Shown here: positions 28,301 to 43,300 of the stretch, in pieces
Layout of the letters: every line of letters starts with the position of its first letter
How positions within the stretch are numbered: position 1 is the stretch's first letter
Assembly: GCF_018139145.2 (NCBI RefSeq)
Contig: NC_059480.1
Span: 11,656,428 to 11,720,427 of the forward strand
Reading direction: 5' to 3'
DNA: 64,000 bases
Source: Gymnogyps californianus
Taxonomy: Eukaryota > Chordata > Aves > Accipitriformes > Cathartidae
The notes under the pieces: generated by a model
What the model saw: only the letters and a program-made list of their open reading frames with translations
What the model was told of the DNA's origin: nothing
Database searches by the model: none
Translations under genes and position numbers: made by a program

Positions 28301-31300
28301 CCAAATCTTGATTACAGTATTCACCAGAAAAAAGACAAAGGGAGACTTGAATTCTAGTCCTTTCTCCTAGAATTTTTTATATCCAAATTTTATCCAAAGA
28401 TTATTTCATGTCCATTAACACTCACACTGTCCATGTATCATATGGTATAGCTAACATTCAAGACTATGAAGACCACCACAGGGGTCTATATTAATCACCA
28501 CTATGTTTAAGTGCCTTTTTGGATCTAAGCATGAAGTAGTAAATTCAGCTTAACTATACAAACCAATTTCCCTCTCTTATGGCACTGTATATCACAATCT
28601 CAAATAGTGGTTATTCATCTAGCAAATCTAAGAGAGCTCAATCCTTCCACTCATTCATGGAAGTCATGTTCAACTCATTTTAGAGACCTAACAAATGAAA
28701 AAGCGTAACAAGACGTTCTCATGATACACTTGACTGTGAAAATTTACCTTTACATGTTGAAATAGTAGAGACATGCTTTTAATTTACAAATAGACAATCA
28801 TTTATCACTTTTTCCATGACCCTAATGGTCAGGGTCATTAAGGCCTATCAATACCCTCAGGGCCCTGACACTAATACTGTTCTACAGAATTTGAAAAAAT
28901 GGGTCAGGAATCCTTTCCTAGTTTGGCTTAGGATGATTATCATACATAAGCAGAAGAGAAGAAGTGAGAAACAGGTAGTCCATGACATTCGCAATCTTTG
29001 ATGCAGTACTTCAGTGCTATCAGTACCATAGGATACTTGTACAGAGCATCTGAGATCATTCTCTAATGAGACTGCTAGGCAACATAGCATCTGGGGATAC
29101 AAAAATACAGCTGCAATAACAAAACTGCCATTTTGCCCACAAATAGCACTATTTATAAGTGGTACAACTCTCCCAAATTCTATATAGATCAGCATGCTTA
29201 CTGTGCTTTGTCACAGAAGCCTTGGTCAGATACTGCTTTTGAAAGTATATATAGATTTTAGTGAGAATCAGTTCAAGAACTGTTTCAAATACTTTATTTT
29301 TCAAAAATTCACATGAAACAGCAATTTTAAAAGATTTTTGTTGCTGTTGATAAGTGACTGTAAAATTTCTCATTGCATTTATTTTTCTTCTCCAAATTGA
29401 TATCATAGTCATTCAGCTCAAAAATAGACATGCTTTCTTCCTTCACTACCAACACTGAGAACTCATCCTGGGCTCTGAAAATCAAACATACACTTTCTTC
29501 TCAGACATAATCACCATTACAGTGATAAAGATAAATGTGCTGCTGGTCAAGTTATATTCTCAGTAACATTACCACAATTCTATCAGAGGCAGACTGACAA
29601 TGACAGTGTTACACAAGTGTAACAGAAAGCAAAATTTGGGTGTCAGAAAATTATTACCAAAACTTTGGGAAGAAATAGCACACGGCTTGACTTTCAAGCT
29701 GGAACTCAATTTTGCAGGACTGACAGTTAAAATATATTTATGAACTGAGCAAACCAGTTGGATTCACTTAGCATAGAAAAATCCCCAAACACATGTTCCA
29801 TTACATTTCCTCTATAACAAATGGCAATTTCTGAATTTCACTGTTACTAAACAATTACCCAACTTAATAGCTTGACTGAACCAAAACCCATGATAGGACT
29901 ATGAAATAGTCAGCTAGCAAGAGGACATTTACGCTTATGAAACCACTTGCATACAGCATGTTAAGGAGATGTGACAGTAGCTTAGAGTGTGACCTGTCAT
30001 GGCTTCAAGGACTCTGCTTACTGTCCAGAATAATGGTGAAAGCCCAGCAAAGGGTGACAAGACTAATCTTCTAATAGATTTCCTGTATCACAATTTCCCT
30101 GTTATGTGCTTATTTATCAGCATCTCAACAATGCTGCCAAGCTGGCAGTGAACTATTGTGGGCACAAATGTAGACCACCAGAATCTCTGACACCACACTT
30201 CACAAAAGCAGTTAAGTGTGGTGGAATACAAATGACATAGCTGGGACTGCGATAAGGGGAGCTGTGGTAGATTGGATGGCAAGGTTGGCTAGGATTTATC
30301 TATAGTGACTGGTTCAACTTAAAGACTTATGAGTGGCTACCCTACTTTTAAACACACTGTACAGTATGTTACACTACTAGCTGAAGATCTCAAAGCATTT
30401 TACAAGTGTTATTAAAATGTGCCTCACATTTGCCTTTAAATTATGCATTAGTATCCTTATTTTACAGATCAGGTTAAGCAGTCTGTCCAAGATCTCACAG
30501 TGCAAACAACCATGTGATCAACTGAATGTAAATATGTTGACTGTGAATAGGTCACAAAAGTCATATTTGAAGAAAGAGAAATCTTAAAAATAGATAAACA
30601 AACAAAAGGTATTTCACCAAGCATTACAAATTTGAGCAGATGAACCTCCAAAGATAGATGAGAAAAATAATTTCCCACTGTTACTTGCTAGAAGTAGCAG
30701 TGAATAAAAATTAATTTTGAATAATTTACTGATTAAAGACGACTCTAAAGAGTAAAAATTGTTTAGATGCTAGCTTAAAACATAATAAAATGTATAAAAA
30801 AGTAAATAGTCTAATGTTTACATCTACTTATACACAAGACGATGTACACGTAACTTGATCATGAAGGGCAGGGCAGGATATTGATTTTTATTGTATTTAT
30901 AAAGATACTCTTTCTTACATAGCCTAACAGCATTCTTCAGAATGGTTTGGAATTCAGGTGAATGCTTAATTTTTTGCCTTATAAGGCCATCTTTTTAAAA
31001 AGTCATTGAAATTAACACTTCATTGAACTTTTTACGCTGTTCGCACTTCTGCTGCTGCTATTGTTTATCAAAAGGCCATTTTCTGCAAGGTTAGCTCTTA
31101 TGCCCAGAACCCCAGGGAAATGTTCATAATTGAGCACAATACTCAATACTGCCTACAACAGGGCCCTTCCAGGCAAACTGCACGCATAAAAATGAAAACC
31201 CCATTAACTGGAGCAGTTGTCATCAAATTCCCCCACCAGCAAGTTACTGCACAAAAGTAACTAAGTAGTCACACACACACACGTTACTGCATGTCGGCTG

Positions 31301-34300
31301 GGCAGCAGAACTGTGTGAACACACCAACTGTGGCACATGCAAGGGAATGTGATTTAACCCTCTTTCACTCTGGAATAAATTAAGTCAAATGACTGCACAT
31401 GGGCCATGGGCTCACACAGATGCTCAGCTGACACATGGTAACTTGTTAAAGCTAGAGTAACTTGATTACGTGCCTTTCAGTGAATTCAATTCACACATCT
31501 CCTATTATGAAATAAAATTGTCCTATTTCATTTTTCCTTAAGTCAAAACAATTTCAACATGCAGCAAACTACTTTCTTTCGATGGAAATATTTGTGTGTT
31601 TTAAAGACATATAATACACAAAACACACCATCCAAAAGACAAAGTTACAACTTACCTCCTAATCTGAAATTCTATAGCCAGATAAAAAGAGCTAGAAAAT
31701 CAGACTTGTTTCAAAATATCTCTCTAGATTATTTATTTTTAATATAGTATTTTGTACACGAAGTTTCATTTTGCCCGTTCAATATACCTGCAGTCATATT
31801 AGTGGTGACCACTTGTTAACGTATGATAAGATGTTGCAAGGAGATTAATTAAATAACCCATAAAGCATCAAGAGAGCAAATAACTGCTCAGGGCAGAGAT
31901 ATTAAAGAAAATACTTTGTTGCATTAGAAAGGCAGGACAGCATTTTGGATAGGAAAATATCATCCTTTCTGTACATATATACGTATGGTTCACACACTTT
32001 TTAAAATGCAACAGATCTCTTGTGCTTGAGAAGCCAAGCATTAATTATCCTTTTTAAGTAAAACTTCAAAAAGTTTTGTGGAATTCAATCAAGCTGCCTT
32101 ATAGGTGCTGGCATTTGAATAGCATCAGTATTCTTCATCTCACCATAAAGATGCTATAGCATCCATTTTCAAGTGAGTTTGTACAGCTACCAATTTTATT
32201 TAAGGAAATACTCTTGAAATACTTTATAGTTTAAACCAGTTAGTTAAATTGTATTGATCTAAAAGGCTGGGCATCTTGCAGAAAACCAGATTACACACCT
32301 GGTCTACATCAGTTTTTCTTGGCTGTGATGAAAATAAGCATTATAATTTAAAGATTGTGCTGGAGGATTTATTTTCTAGTCAGAAAAAAATATTCATTCA
32401 TATTAAATGTTAAACCTTCTGCCTTATTATCTGTAAGGTCTTATCTGAGAAATAGCATTTTTGCTTATAAATTCTTCCTCTTATTTTATAAGCAGACAGT
32501 AAACTAAAAAACTAATGTAGCAATATCTCATGAAAGCTGCTTTTTAAGCTGCACAATGAAAGTGCTAAATAAAGCACAAAGTCAAAAAGCAAGTAATTTC
32601 AAGCTATTTACAAGCATTTTTTAACAACTATAGATATACAAACTTTTCTATCATATTACCTATGGGAAAGTGGAGGCGAAATACTAACGCCTAACTGTCT
32701 GTTTTACTATTTTTCTGAAACAGCTCCCATCATTGCAGCTTCAGCAGTGGGCACACCAAGGCAGAAAAGCAATTTTTCCAACTTTTTATCCTGGAAGATG
32801 ATGAGAAGCAGGTTTTGTCAAAAGAGTTAATATCCTAATAACCATGATAAAGATCTGAAAACATAATTGCATTTTTTTATGTTGTTGGGAGAAAGGAAGG
32901 AAATGGGTTGCATGCAGAGTCAGCACTGCCAACTCCATGCTCTACATTATGCCCAAAACCTCAAAATAAACAGTTCTTAAAACTGAAGCCATAATCATAC
33001 AACATGTAATTTTATTACCCAATTTCCAAATTCATCCAACAAAAAAAAAAGCTATGGTGGTTTTGATTATTAGCAGAATTGGACTGTTAAATATAATTTG
33101 CTAACTGTATACCAGTATAGGTATACCTATACTAGTTTACCAAGTAGACTGGAAACTGTGCGAAATTACAACTGACTAAGTCACACATCCACAGGTGTAT
33201 CTTTGGAGTCATGAAGTACAGAACTGTTGCCTTAGTGAACAGGTATATTAATTTAGCACCAGAGTAAATTAACTGACTCACAAACAAACAGATGGTATAC
33301 ATACTTCTAAAATGTGAGTATTAAAAAAAATAAAGATTTTAATGCTTTTATTATGTGTTGGTTTTGGTTTTTTCACTATTTCGATAGCAGACTGTGTTTT
33401 CAGAATAAATGTTCCAGTTTTCAATCAGAGTGTGTTTGCACGTTTGGATAAAAAAGATGCATGCAACAAATCATAGAAGATTTTTGAGAGCTGCCATACA
33501 AGCTGAATACGTCCTTCAAAGTCCTTCAGCAAGGCCTTTTTTATTTTCTGAAGGAAAATGTTAATGCATTATTTTCTCAAGAGCAATATTTAATCAATTT
33601 AGTAAATCTTACACATTTGCAATAAACTTGTACAGAAAAAGGTATACATGTTCCTGTACATGTTCCCAAATCCAGTCTATTATTCCCTGAAAGACAGAAG
33701 TGCACAATGTTGGGTGGATTAGAGTCCACCCAAAACACATTACAAGCAGCACTTTCAACTCACCACAGAGATCCTTAGCTGTAACCTATTAACATTCAGA
33801 AGAACTTCAGTCTGAAAGACTCATGCACAAACTGACGGTGCATCAGGGTACTCTTATCTCATTTTTTCAGACTTGTAAAATGTATTTCATCTGATTTCCA
33901 TTTTTCAAGATATATTGCAATGAAGAATAGGTGCGTGACTGTAACAAGGTAAAGTTTTGCAGTTACTCATTTTCAAATACTCTAGTACCATTATTGCTAG
34001 CATGAAGATATGAAGATCCTGAATTAAAACAAATGCTGATGAGACATTTTATAAATATGATAAATAGTTTATACAAGAATCACTCATTAACTTCAAAGAA
34101 CATTGGGACAAACAGTATGAAGCTATAACTCTATTGAAGTAAATGGCAGATTTTCCATGAATTAATGTTTTAAATGTTGATCCCTTAATTGCCATCTCTT
34201 ATTTAAAAATATGATTAATTCCCTCCTCCTTCACTTCCCAGCTATCTCTCTGGCAAATCTCAATATCCACCCATAGCACTCCACAGAACAGATATTTTTC

Positions 34301-37300
34301 TGTATAGATATTAAAAACCATCTGCTATTCAGAAATGCCCTCAATAAAATACTTTTTTTTTTTTTTTTTTTTTTAAGTCCTGAATTTGGGCACAAAACTT
34401 TTGACATTCTCTTGGCATCAAATGAAGCATTTTTGTTGCAAACAGTGAGCAGAGATCAACAGTTCACCTGGCTTGTACCATCAAGATGGTTGCTAGATCA
34501 ACCATCTAGTGATTACCTTTGCCTGGTAGTAACTTGGCATTAAAAGCCAAGAGCACGTTGGGATATGCTGTGTGCTTCATCCTATACATAACCCACCTAA
34601 CCTACTGAGCAAATCAGTACTTTCAGGGGCTTTTTCACTTCAAAACCTGAACCATAGTGGTCTTTTTTCCCATTGGCTAGTAAGTATACTTTCTAATAAA
34701 ACATAATAAATTATTTTAGAAGACTGGCACATGTGTAGTATCAAATCTTACAGACAAACTCATTAAAAATACTCTAAGCAAAGTAGTCATGGTAAGAATG
34801 TGTTACAGAAAGTACAAGCCAGTCTTCAAGTTAGTACTGTTTCACATCTACTGGGGCTTATTTTAATGGGGTAAATGCTGTAATTTAACAACATAATCAT
34901 GCTGCATAATCACAGCATTATAACTCTTTTCCCACACTGCAAAAGATTGTTTGCAGATGCAGCAGCGATTTTATAAATCACATTATAGAAAACAGACTGC
35001 TCTTTTTTGTTTAGTTGTGTTACACTTTTCTCCTTCCCTCGAACCCTTCATTCTCATACAGTGCAGGTACTGTCTCCAGGGTAAACAGCACTATGATCAA
35101 GGTGTCTATTTTTACATCTCAGAGACAGCATTCTTTCCAGCCTCTAGACATTGTGCCCTGAATCACATGATCAGGAAATCAGTACAGTACTGCCGACTTT
35201 TGAGTCTTTTCAATCTTGTCTAAACAACTTTAAACTTGTGTCACCATGAGGTAACACAAAACAAATAATATTTCCCTACATGTTTTATCTTTGACACAAC
35301 CATCTTATTCAGAAAGATTTGCAAGAGGTAATTAAATTACCTTGCTGAGTAACAAAACTTGGAGGCAACACAGTGAGAAGTGACTCATATAAGACGTAGA
35401 TCAAGAGACACACACACAGAAAAAAAACCCAAACCACTCAGATCTTCCCCATTTCTCTTTTACAGTTCTAATCAGAAATTTTTTAAAAGGTCAAAAAAAT
35501 TGCATTGTACAGAATTCACCAATTAAGAGAATAATCCTTTAAAAACTCATTTGAATAAACAGAAAAAGAGTGGAGGAAGAAGGGGGAAATTATGTAAAGT
35601 AAATATATCGACTGGCATGGTCCACAGCCTTACTGTGTGACTCTATGCTTACAGCATCCTACGGTATCTTGTGGCCTTGTGATTGTTCTATCTTAAATAT
35701 CATCAATAAAAGCACATGCCATGTTATGGCTTTTTTATATAAAAATCATCCATTTTAATTCACTGGACCTTAGAATAAGTTTGACATGTACATCAAGAAA
35801 CATATGGAAAGTTGTCTATAAGAAAAACTTTATTCATCTGATCTTATTGAAAACTAAGCTATTGAAAACTAAAAACTTAAGTTACGTGTGTCAGATTCAC
35901 AGACCATTTCCATACATCTGGATCAAATCTGAAGTAAAGATTTTATTATTTTTATATAGAACTTGGCTGAATTATGGATTTCAGTTGAGTTCAGATAAAA
36001 TTCAGCATTTTTCACACCAAATGACTGAGTTCCTTTTTAAGTTTTACACCCAAGACTTACACTTTATTGGACAAGAACTGATGATGGAAAGTAAGCAGAG
36101 TATTTCCATACAATTGAGAAGAAAATCGAGAGGCTACTCTGTTTTCTCTTTCTTACAATAAATGTTGATAGGTCACAAACACTTTTAAACTAACAAATTG
36201 ATGTTTCAGTTTGCCTATTCCTTTAGTATTTCACCCTTTTTCTGCTCAAGTGTTTTAATAAAAGGAAATTATTCTGGGAAAAGCTATAACTAAATTAAGA
36301 CCACATAAAATAATTTACTCCAGAAAAAGGTTGAGTTCTCTCATTACTTGATTATACCATAGTATAGAGTTGCAATGCCTCAGGACTAGAAGATATGCAG
36401 AGGGAATGTTTCATACTCATTTTCTATCAAAAGGACTACAGGTAATCCATCCATTTGCTAAAATAAATAGGATTTATAAAAATTCAAATGCACTGTATCT
36501 GCACTCATCTTTACTAAGCACTCAGATGCTCCTATTCATGAATGTATCACTGTATTATTGGAGTCTCCCTGCTGCTCCATGCATATGCATTTATGATTCA
36601 TGTTCTTTACATAAATCAAATTACACTACAACAACTGGAAAATTCTACAAAGAATTTCACTATCAGGAAATTAAGAAGAAAGACCAAAGAAAGTATCAAA
36701 AACCAGATGGAAGTAAAATAAGACGTCTCAGAAAACTTGTACTGCATGAAATAAGCGAGATCATTAGTACAATTTTTATGAACTAAACCTTGTTTTATAT
36801 TCATCGAGGAAAAGGTATATTTTCACCTCATGTTACCTAGCACACAGTAAACAATTCAAAGTAAAAATCCCAGTGACAGAAAGACAAGTAGGACTATATT
36901 CATTTCAGTTATCTAAATTAATAGCCTATGCTGTATGGCCTGTACAGTCAAGTGGAGCCTTCACAGAGCAACTTAGGCCCTCTATTTGGGAGCTTATAAG
37001 ACCAAGCTATTCCTTTAGGTACTTTCATGAGTGCATAAAAGTTACAAATTATCCCGTCTTCAACAAGTTTTTACTTACTTTTATTGTATGTTAACTACCA
37101 CAAAGCAAAGGCAAAAATTTATTCCTGAGGAAGGCACATGAGGAGAGTTTTAACTCTGATAAATTAAACGCAAAACTAGATTAAAAGAAAAAAAGCTAAA
37201 ACTAAGTATCTTGGAAGGAAGTAAATAATAAAATATAAGGAACTGGAAAATTATTTGAAGAAAATAAGTATCACTAAAAGAAACCATTTGGGTTTTTTTC

Positions 37301-40300
37301 TGCATTAGCTACACACTTAGAATTTGGCCCAATGTTTCTGCATCAGAATGCTTTTAATTTTACATTTATTAGCATGATAAGTTGCTGAATAACAATTTGT
37401 GGCAGCTTATACCTCATTACAAGATATACAGCATTTCAAGCAGATTACAATAAATGCTGTTATTACAATGACTTTGGTTTCATGTCATTGGTATAATAAA
37501 CCATCTGCCCAGAAAGCTCAATTTAATTAAGTCTATTGTGTCTATGCATAAATACTGCATTAAATCATTATTATTTCCCATACACTTAAAAATAACGCAT
37601 CAGCCTATTTTCATTACACCCCTTCCACAAAGATGCTTAACATTTAATTGCCCAATGAAACATATAGTATATTTCTAAGGTTTCATATTCACAGAGACAA
37701 AACTAGAAGAGAAAAAGTAGTGCAAGTAAACACTGTTAGAAGACCAGATTTCCTATAATATTTTAATATATTTTTTCAAGTTTACTGTGTACTGGCTTAA
37801 GCTTCTTTACAAAGTATCCCATGATACAATATCTGACAAAGAAACACCTCAAACATTCAGAGTTATTTACTGTAGCATTTACCAGAAGCTTTACAGTTGA
37901 TTAAAATAGAACATATAAAATACCTTGCATCATCTAAAGGTATTGGGCAAAAATCACCATCTAGATTTTAAACTGAATGGTGCCACCTGTGTAAGAATTT
38001 AGTGTACCTCTTGTCTGCTTTGAATGAACCAATGTCTAAAACACAGTCCCAATATCACATCTGGATCTTTCAGCAGCCCTTAAATTAAGGGAATTACTTC
38101 TTTGTTTCTCTAAATGTTGGGTAAACCACCGGCTGTCATGTAGAGGCGATAAACAGAAAGTCAGCATGTTACTCACCAATAAAGTAGTTGTTTCCTAATG
38201 CAAGCATTTCTTCAGAAAGAACAAGTCCACCCAGTGCCTGGAGAAGAGTGACACTTCTGCCATCAATAAGTGAACACTGTTTAAATCCAGTGGTTGTGAC
38301 CTTCCATAGCAGGATAAGAGAAGCAGTAGCATCTTGCCTTATTCTAAGAAAAGAAATAATAAGAAAATTTACACTGAGGGAAATTGGTGTTATTAGGAAG
38401 TAGATCACTGCAGAACAAAAGCTTATCAACAAAGAAGGAAAACTTAAATGTAGCAAGTATGGAATCAGGAAAAGGCCTGAAGGTTTTTAGCATGTCCACA
38501 AAAACAATAAATGCTTCAATAGTAAGATTTGCATAATAGTATCAGTAATAGCAGATTTAATCACGGAGTCTCAATTTGTAATACTTGAAGGACACCACCT
38601 TAGTGCCCAAGAAGAGTTTTACATAAACATTACATAATAGTAAAGCATCCTTATTCAGTCTTTGTATTTTTGCCTTTTTGAATAGTACCTCCATTCTACA
38701 TCTACAATGCCATCATTTTCTGCAGCTGAAGTATATCCAGCCCTCCTGTTTACTGAAGAACATTCAATGTTCGTTCAATACAGGGAGACGGATCCTGGTA
38801 GAAATCCTCATTTGTTTGACATACCAGATTGAAGGTTCAGAACAGTTTATTCTTGTAAATCAAATGAGTCATGTAATGCTCCCAAGGTCACTTAGTCCAC
38901 AGTGCCTTCCTGAATATTGACAGATTGGATAAAGTAGTATCTACAACGGCATATATACTGTCGGCTCCACTAGGGAGCACTGTATCTATGTCAGTGTTTC
39001 TTTCCTCTCAGTATACTTTTTTCCCTACTCACCTCCATAAAGAAAAAATAAAAATCTCTCATGTTTCTGGAAAGTTCCCAAATATTTGCATTAATTTCCT
39101 CTGAAGGAATCCCAAATGAGTTTGAACAATCCTCCAAAAATTCAAACACAACTGCATCCAACTGCTGAAAACCGGTAATTCTCTCCTGCTGAAAACAGGC
39201 CTCCAAATACCCAGAGATGAAGTTCTGTTCCACAATTTCCCATACTGAAATTGTTTCAATCCTGCTAAAAACACAAGGCAGTTTCTCCCTTGTCACTTCT
39301 TGTTTGAGTTCAAAACAAGAAATGCAAAGTTTCGTAATCATGTTTGACACAAGCTGAAAAAATGTTGCAACTACACATCATAAGAAGCAAATTTTTGACA
39401 GTATTTTGGGTCCTCTTTAAGAACAACCCCCATCGCTACCCCTAAAGCTGACCTTCTCACTTTTAGAACAGGACAGCAACTAGTTTCACAGTTTAAGGCA
39501 CACCAAACAAAATAAAATTATGAAACTGAAATTATTTTCTTTTCATAGATAGCCATTGAACCAGAGATGTTACTTGGGCCTTTAACACAGGAAATACAAT
39601 GAAATAAAGATAGATATTGACCTGCATTAATCTACCCAGATATAAAACACTACTAAAGATATATAGTGTAAAAAATGACCAAAAATGACTGTGTACTCTG
39701 CAACCTCCTTTAAAATGGAGTCCCTCCATCAAGAGTCTTCAATACAGCTGTGGAATCCGCAAACACCAGCTTATTCCTGACTTCAAGAAAAGACACTTGT
39801 TTGCTTACAGATTCCAGCCAGCCAGAGCATCCACACTCACAGATCTCTCCCTGACTTAGGCTTAACGCTCATGAATGAGCACGATTCAAAGTCCCGTGGG
39901 AAGAGTAGGACAGCTCCCACGTTTAACAGTTACTGCTCCAAACTGTCTGCAGCTTGTCTGCTTGCATCAGTTTGTTTTTTCCTGCAAGCATGGCCTTCTT
40001 TAACTGAAAGCTGGGATTCTGAAAGATAAGATGACAGTACGAGAAAAGTAGGCTATTTTGGGAAAATCTAAGTCTAAAATTGCAGTAAAGCTGTGAGCCA
40101 GAGAACTACGTTGGCAAATTTTTATTTGAAATAAAATTTCCAATAAGAAAATGCCTCATCCCAGCTGACAGAATCAGATCTTTCTAGGAAGTCAGGTTCT
40201 GTTAATTAAAAGTTATAAAACAAGTATTTGATTGAAAAAGCATGAGTTTGAAAAGTGAATAACACAGAAAAAATTCAAATTTTTGAGAAATGGGGTTTGT

Positions 40301-43300
40301 AGAACATACACAAAGATTTCACAGCTGATGATGACACCCAAAGCAATAATCCAGAAATCAAATACAAATGCACAAAATACATGCATTTATATAGTCAACG
40401 ATAACACTTTCTACCAGCAAGTGCATTTTGAGATTAAAGGGGAAAAAAGGTGTTCACTGCATGAAGGAGAAAGGAAATGTCATATCTTCTCCAAACCGAC
40501 ATCTTCAACACATCTGCCCTAATTTCTAATGCATTCTGATAGCCCAGAGACAGTTTACATGCTTACTTCTTCTAAAACATTAAATATGTGGGGAAAATTA
40601 TACCAAGCAAAGAGCTGTCGTGGCACCGCTAGATGCCTGAAGTCTGTCTGAAGTTCTTTCATACACTTTTAGCCATTTGACAAATTTGCCTATCTGAAAA
40701 ACTGTTGTCTAAAATATCCAGGCAAATTAAAATAAAACCATTTTTGTATTTCATCACATATGACAAATATTCTTACTTTATTGATGTATTCTGTGGAACT
40801 TCAAATGAGATAAGCCGGCCTCCAGCAGAGGTATTGGAACTGGCATTTCCACAAGCCACATCTGGGGTTATCTGAAAATAAAAATAGTTTTATTTAACAC
40901 TGAACCAGAAAATCTGACCAAAGAAAACATGAAAGAATTTTTTAAAAATAACACTAATAGTCCAGCAGTCATCTTTTAAAAATCATCAGGATGGACCAAA
41001 ACATTCACCAAAACATTTACGAACATTTATGCTATCAACAAACTTTTTGAAAATTCACATAACCACCCTTTTAGGTTTTTGTTTTAATAAAAACTTCGTG
41101 CACATAAGTGTGAACTTCTAAAGGCATCTTCCTTTAAAAGTGATCATGCTTAGAAAAAGATGAATAGGCTTCTGGTCTTTTAAAATAATAAATAAAGCAC
41201 TAACATTTGCCACATCCAAGAAATATTGCATCATTAATTTAGGTGATCTTGGAGCATTTATAATAGCAAATACGGATATTGTCTTTCTACTATATTGAAA
41301 TACGGGTTTTTCCAAACACATATTACTTTAAAAAAGTACTCTCCCACTTGCTCATTACTATTCTTTCCAAGTAAAAGTTGCTTGGACAAACAGTGCTTTC
41401 AGATGAAAAAAAATTATAAGCACAGTTGAGAGTGAAAGGATGTATTTGCCAAATCTGTGATGCCTAGTAGGCATAGAAATCAGTTACTGTATTAACTAGA
41501 TCAAGACACCATGCAGGATGCCACACAACACAGAGGAATCACAGACAGACTCCTTAATTATTCATCTCTTGTAAAGTAGTAATTTCACAAAGGCAGTTTG
41601 AAAACCATTAGCACTTCCAATGATACTTTTATTTCAAATAAGTAATATTTTATGTGGCATAATTGAGTCTTTCTATTGCCTAAATTAACATCATCAGTAG
41701 TTTTAATTAAGTAGTTTTCAGGTATCTTCATCAGCTTGCCTATGAAATACCACACTGTAAAAAAAAAAAAAAATCAGTCAGTTTCATCTTCAAAGTGCTA
41801 GGCAGATTTTGCAACGTTATTTTTTCAGTCATCTAGAATACGTGTGCAACCTTTTTACATCAACCTTACTGGCAAAGTGAAAATGCATCCTGACACACTT
41901 CCGTGAATTAATCATCCACCAAAGAGAAAGCCAGAATCTAATTTGTGAATTTAAGTAAAATTCAAATTCATATTTTAAACATTACTGTGAAACACCTGTG
42001 AAAACATGAACAAGAGAAGTCCAGAATATGATGCAAGTAATAATTTTTAGGAGACTCAGAGCTGATTTTGACTCAGGCAAGACAAATACTCAGTATTCAG
42101 ATTTCCCAAAAATGTTTAGATTTCTCGAGTCATTGTTGAATTCTCTGGCACATATAATATGAATACATGTAGTTTATGAAAATAAAGTGAGATCCAATTT
42201 TATTGTATTTGTTCAAACAAATTTTGAAAAAAGATAATATATCCATTACATTTTTTCAATCTTGGAGGCCAAAGGAGCTAACATTCAAAGCATGATGAAT
42301 CCAAAATTAGTTTGGCTAACAGTCTTCCTTTTATATTTGCCAACATTTAAACTTTCTTTTTCTTTGAGAATCTATATGCCCACTGGAACAAAGGAAAAAA
42401 AGAGAAATCAACATCTCTATTCTCACACAGTCTCATACTACATCTAAAAATACACTCATTTTTAAAGTATTTAGATAGTTTTACAATTTCATGCATCTGG
42501 AACACAAGGGGAAAAAATATAATTTAAGCATTTCGTTTACCTCACTATTCAATATTAGAAGTTTGTAAAGTAAAGGGCATTGATCTCTTTGAAACTAGAA
42601 TAAAAAACTAAAGAAGCAAGAGCTGAACAAAGTGGCTGCATAACAAGAGCTGAGATTTAACCTTGTGAAAATGGAAAAAAAACAAACCAAAAAGACTTTG
42701 GTTTGCAAACACATCAGAATTAAGGATTACTCAGCATGAAAAGCACATGTAGGAAATATTTCAATGGTAATCAGAAGAGTGAAAGGCAAAACGCAGGACT
42801 TTCACTCTTCTATTAAGAGATCTGTAATGTTTGATGTCTTTCTCTGTCTAGAAACTCCATTTGTAATTGGCCCTAACTTCATGCTCTAAGAATCTGACAA
42901 AATAATCATCTAAACCAGTAGGACACCAAAACCAGGATTTTACAACAGCTGAAATTTGATTTTTTTTTTTTTTATATTAAAAAAGCTGGTACTTGGATCA
43001 GACAAAAAACACAGGAAGAAGCAGCACCTCTCATAAGGAACAAAAAATGGTTCCAGCAGTGTCCTATTTCAGACAAATGCTATGGAGACAAAAATGACAG
43101 CTCTGACACCTGAATTAGGAAACACATTACACAGTTTTTCCACAATTGTGGGAAATTTGTATGAAGATTTTTAAGTATGTCTCTTTCCTGTCTTAACAGA
43201 GCTCTCTGCAAAACTGCAAGACTGAAGAATGAGGGCGAAGAAGACCAATACATTACAATTAGAAGGGACACTCAGAAGATGAAAACAATTTGTAAGTCTC

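Larger units (their letters stand above)
24377..38176 (-). other. DNER: DNER intron 4 (13,800 bp)
   Basis: This is the longest complete intron in the window, between exons 4 and 5. It holds an old dispersed repeat (about 26291-26425), a MIR-like remnant (about 30385-30545), a perfect 20-bp palindrome (33114-33133), a 22-T run (34353-34374) and a small 15-bp tandem duplication (35846-35875). Most of it has no recognisable transposon, which is repeat-poor for its length. Confidence 0.9.

Noticed and set aside
28816..28838. Hairpin with 8-bp arms
   Set aside because: Too short to separate from chance.
30001..30080. Faint similarity to a CR1 internal segment (caaagggtgacaagactaatc)
   Set aside because: Only one short block matches and the neighbouring blocks are absent.
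34484..34507. Hairpin with 9-bp arms and a 6-nt loop
   Set aside because: Arms of this length are expected by chance in 64 kb, and there is no supporting context.
35721..36786. Two plus-strand ORFs of 146 and 138 codons close together
   Set aside because: They are rich in Leu, Ile, Lys, Phe and Ser, as expected from AT-rich random sequence. They lie in an intron, antisense, and resemble no known protein.
38830..38910. Short block cccaaggtcacttag resembling a MIR core
   Set aside because: The block stands alone, without the other MIR segments in order.
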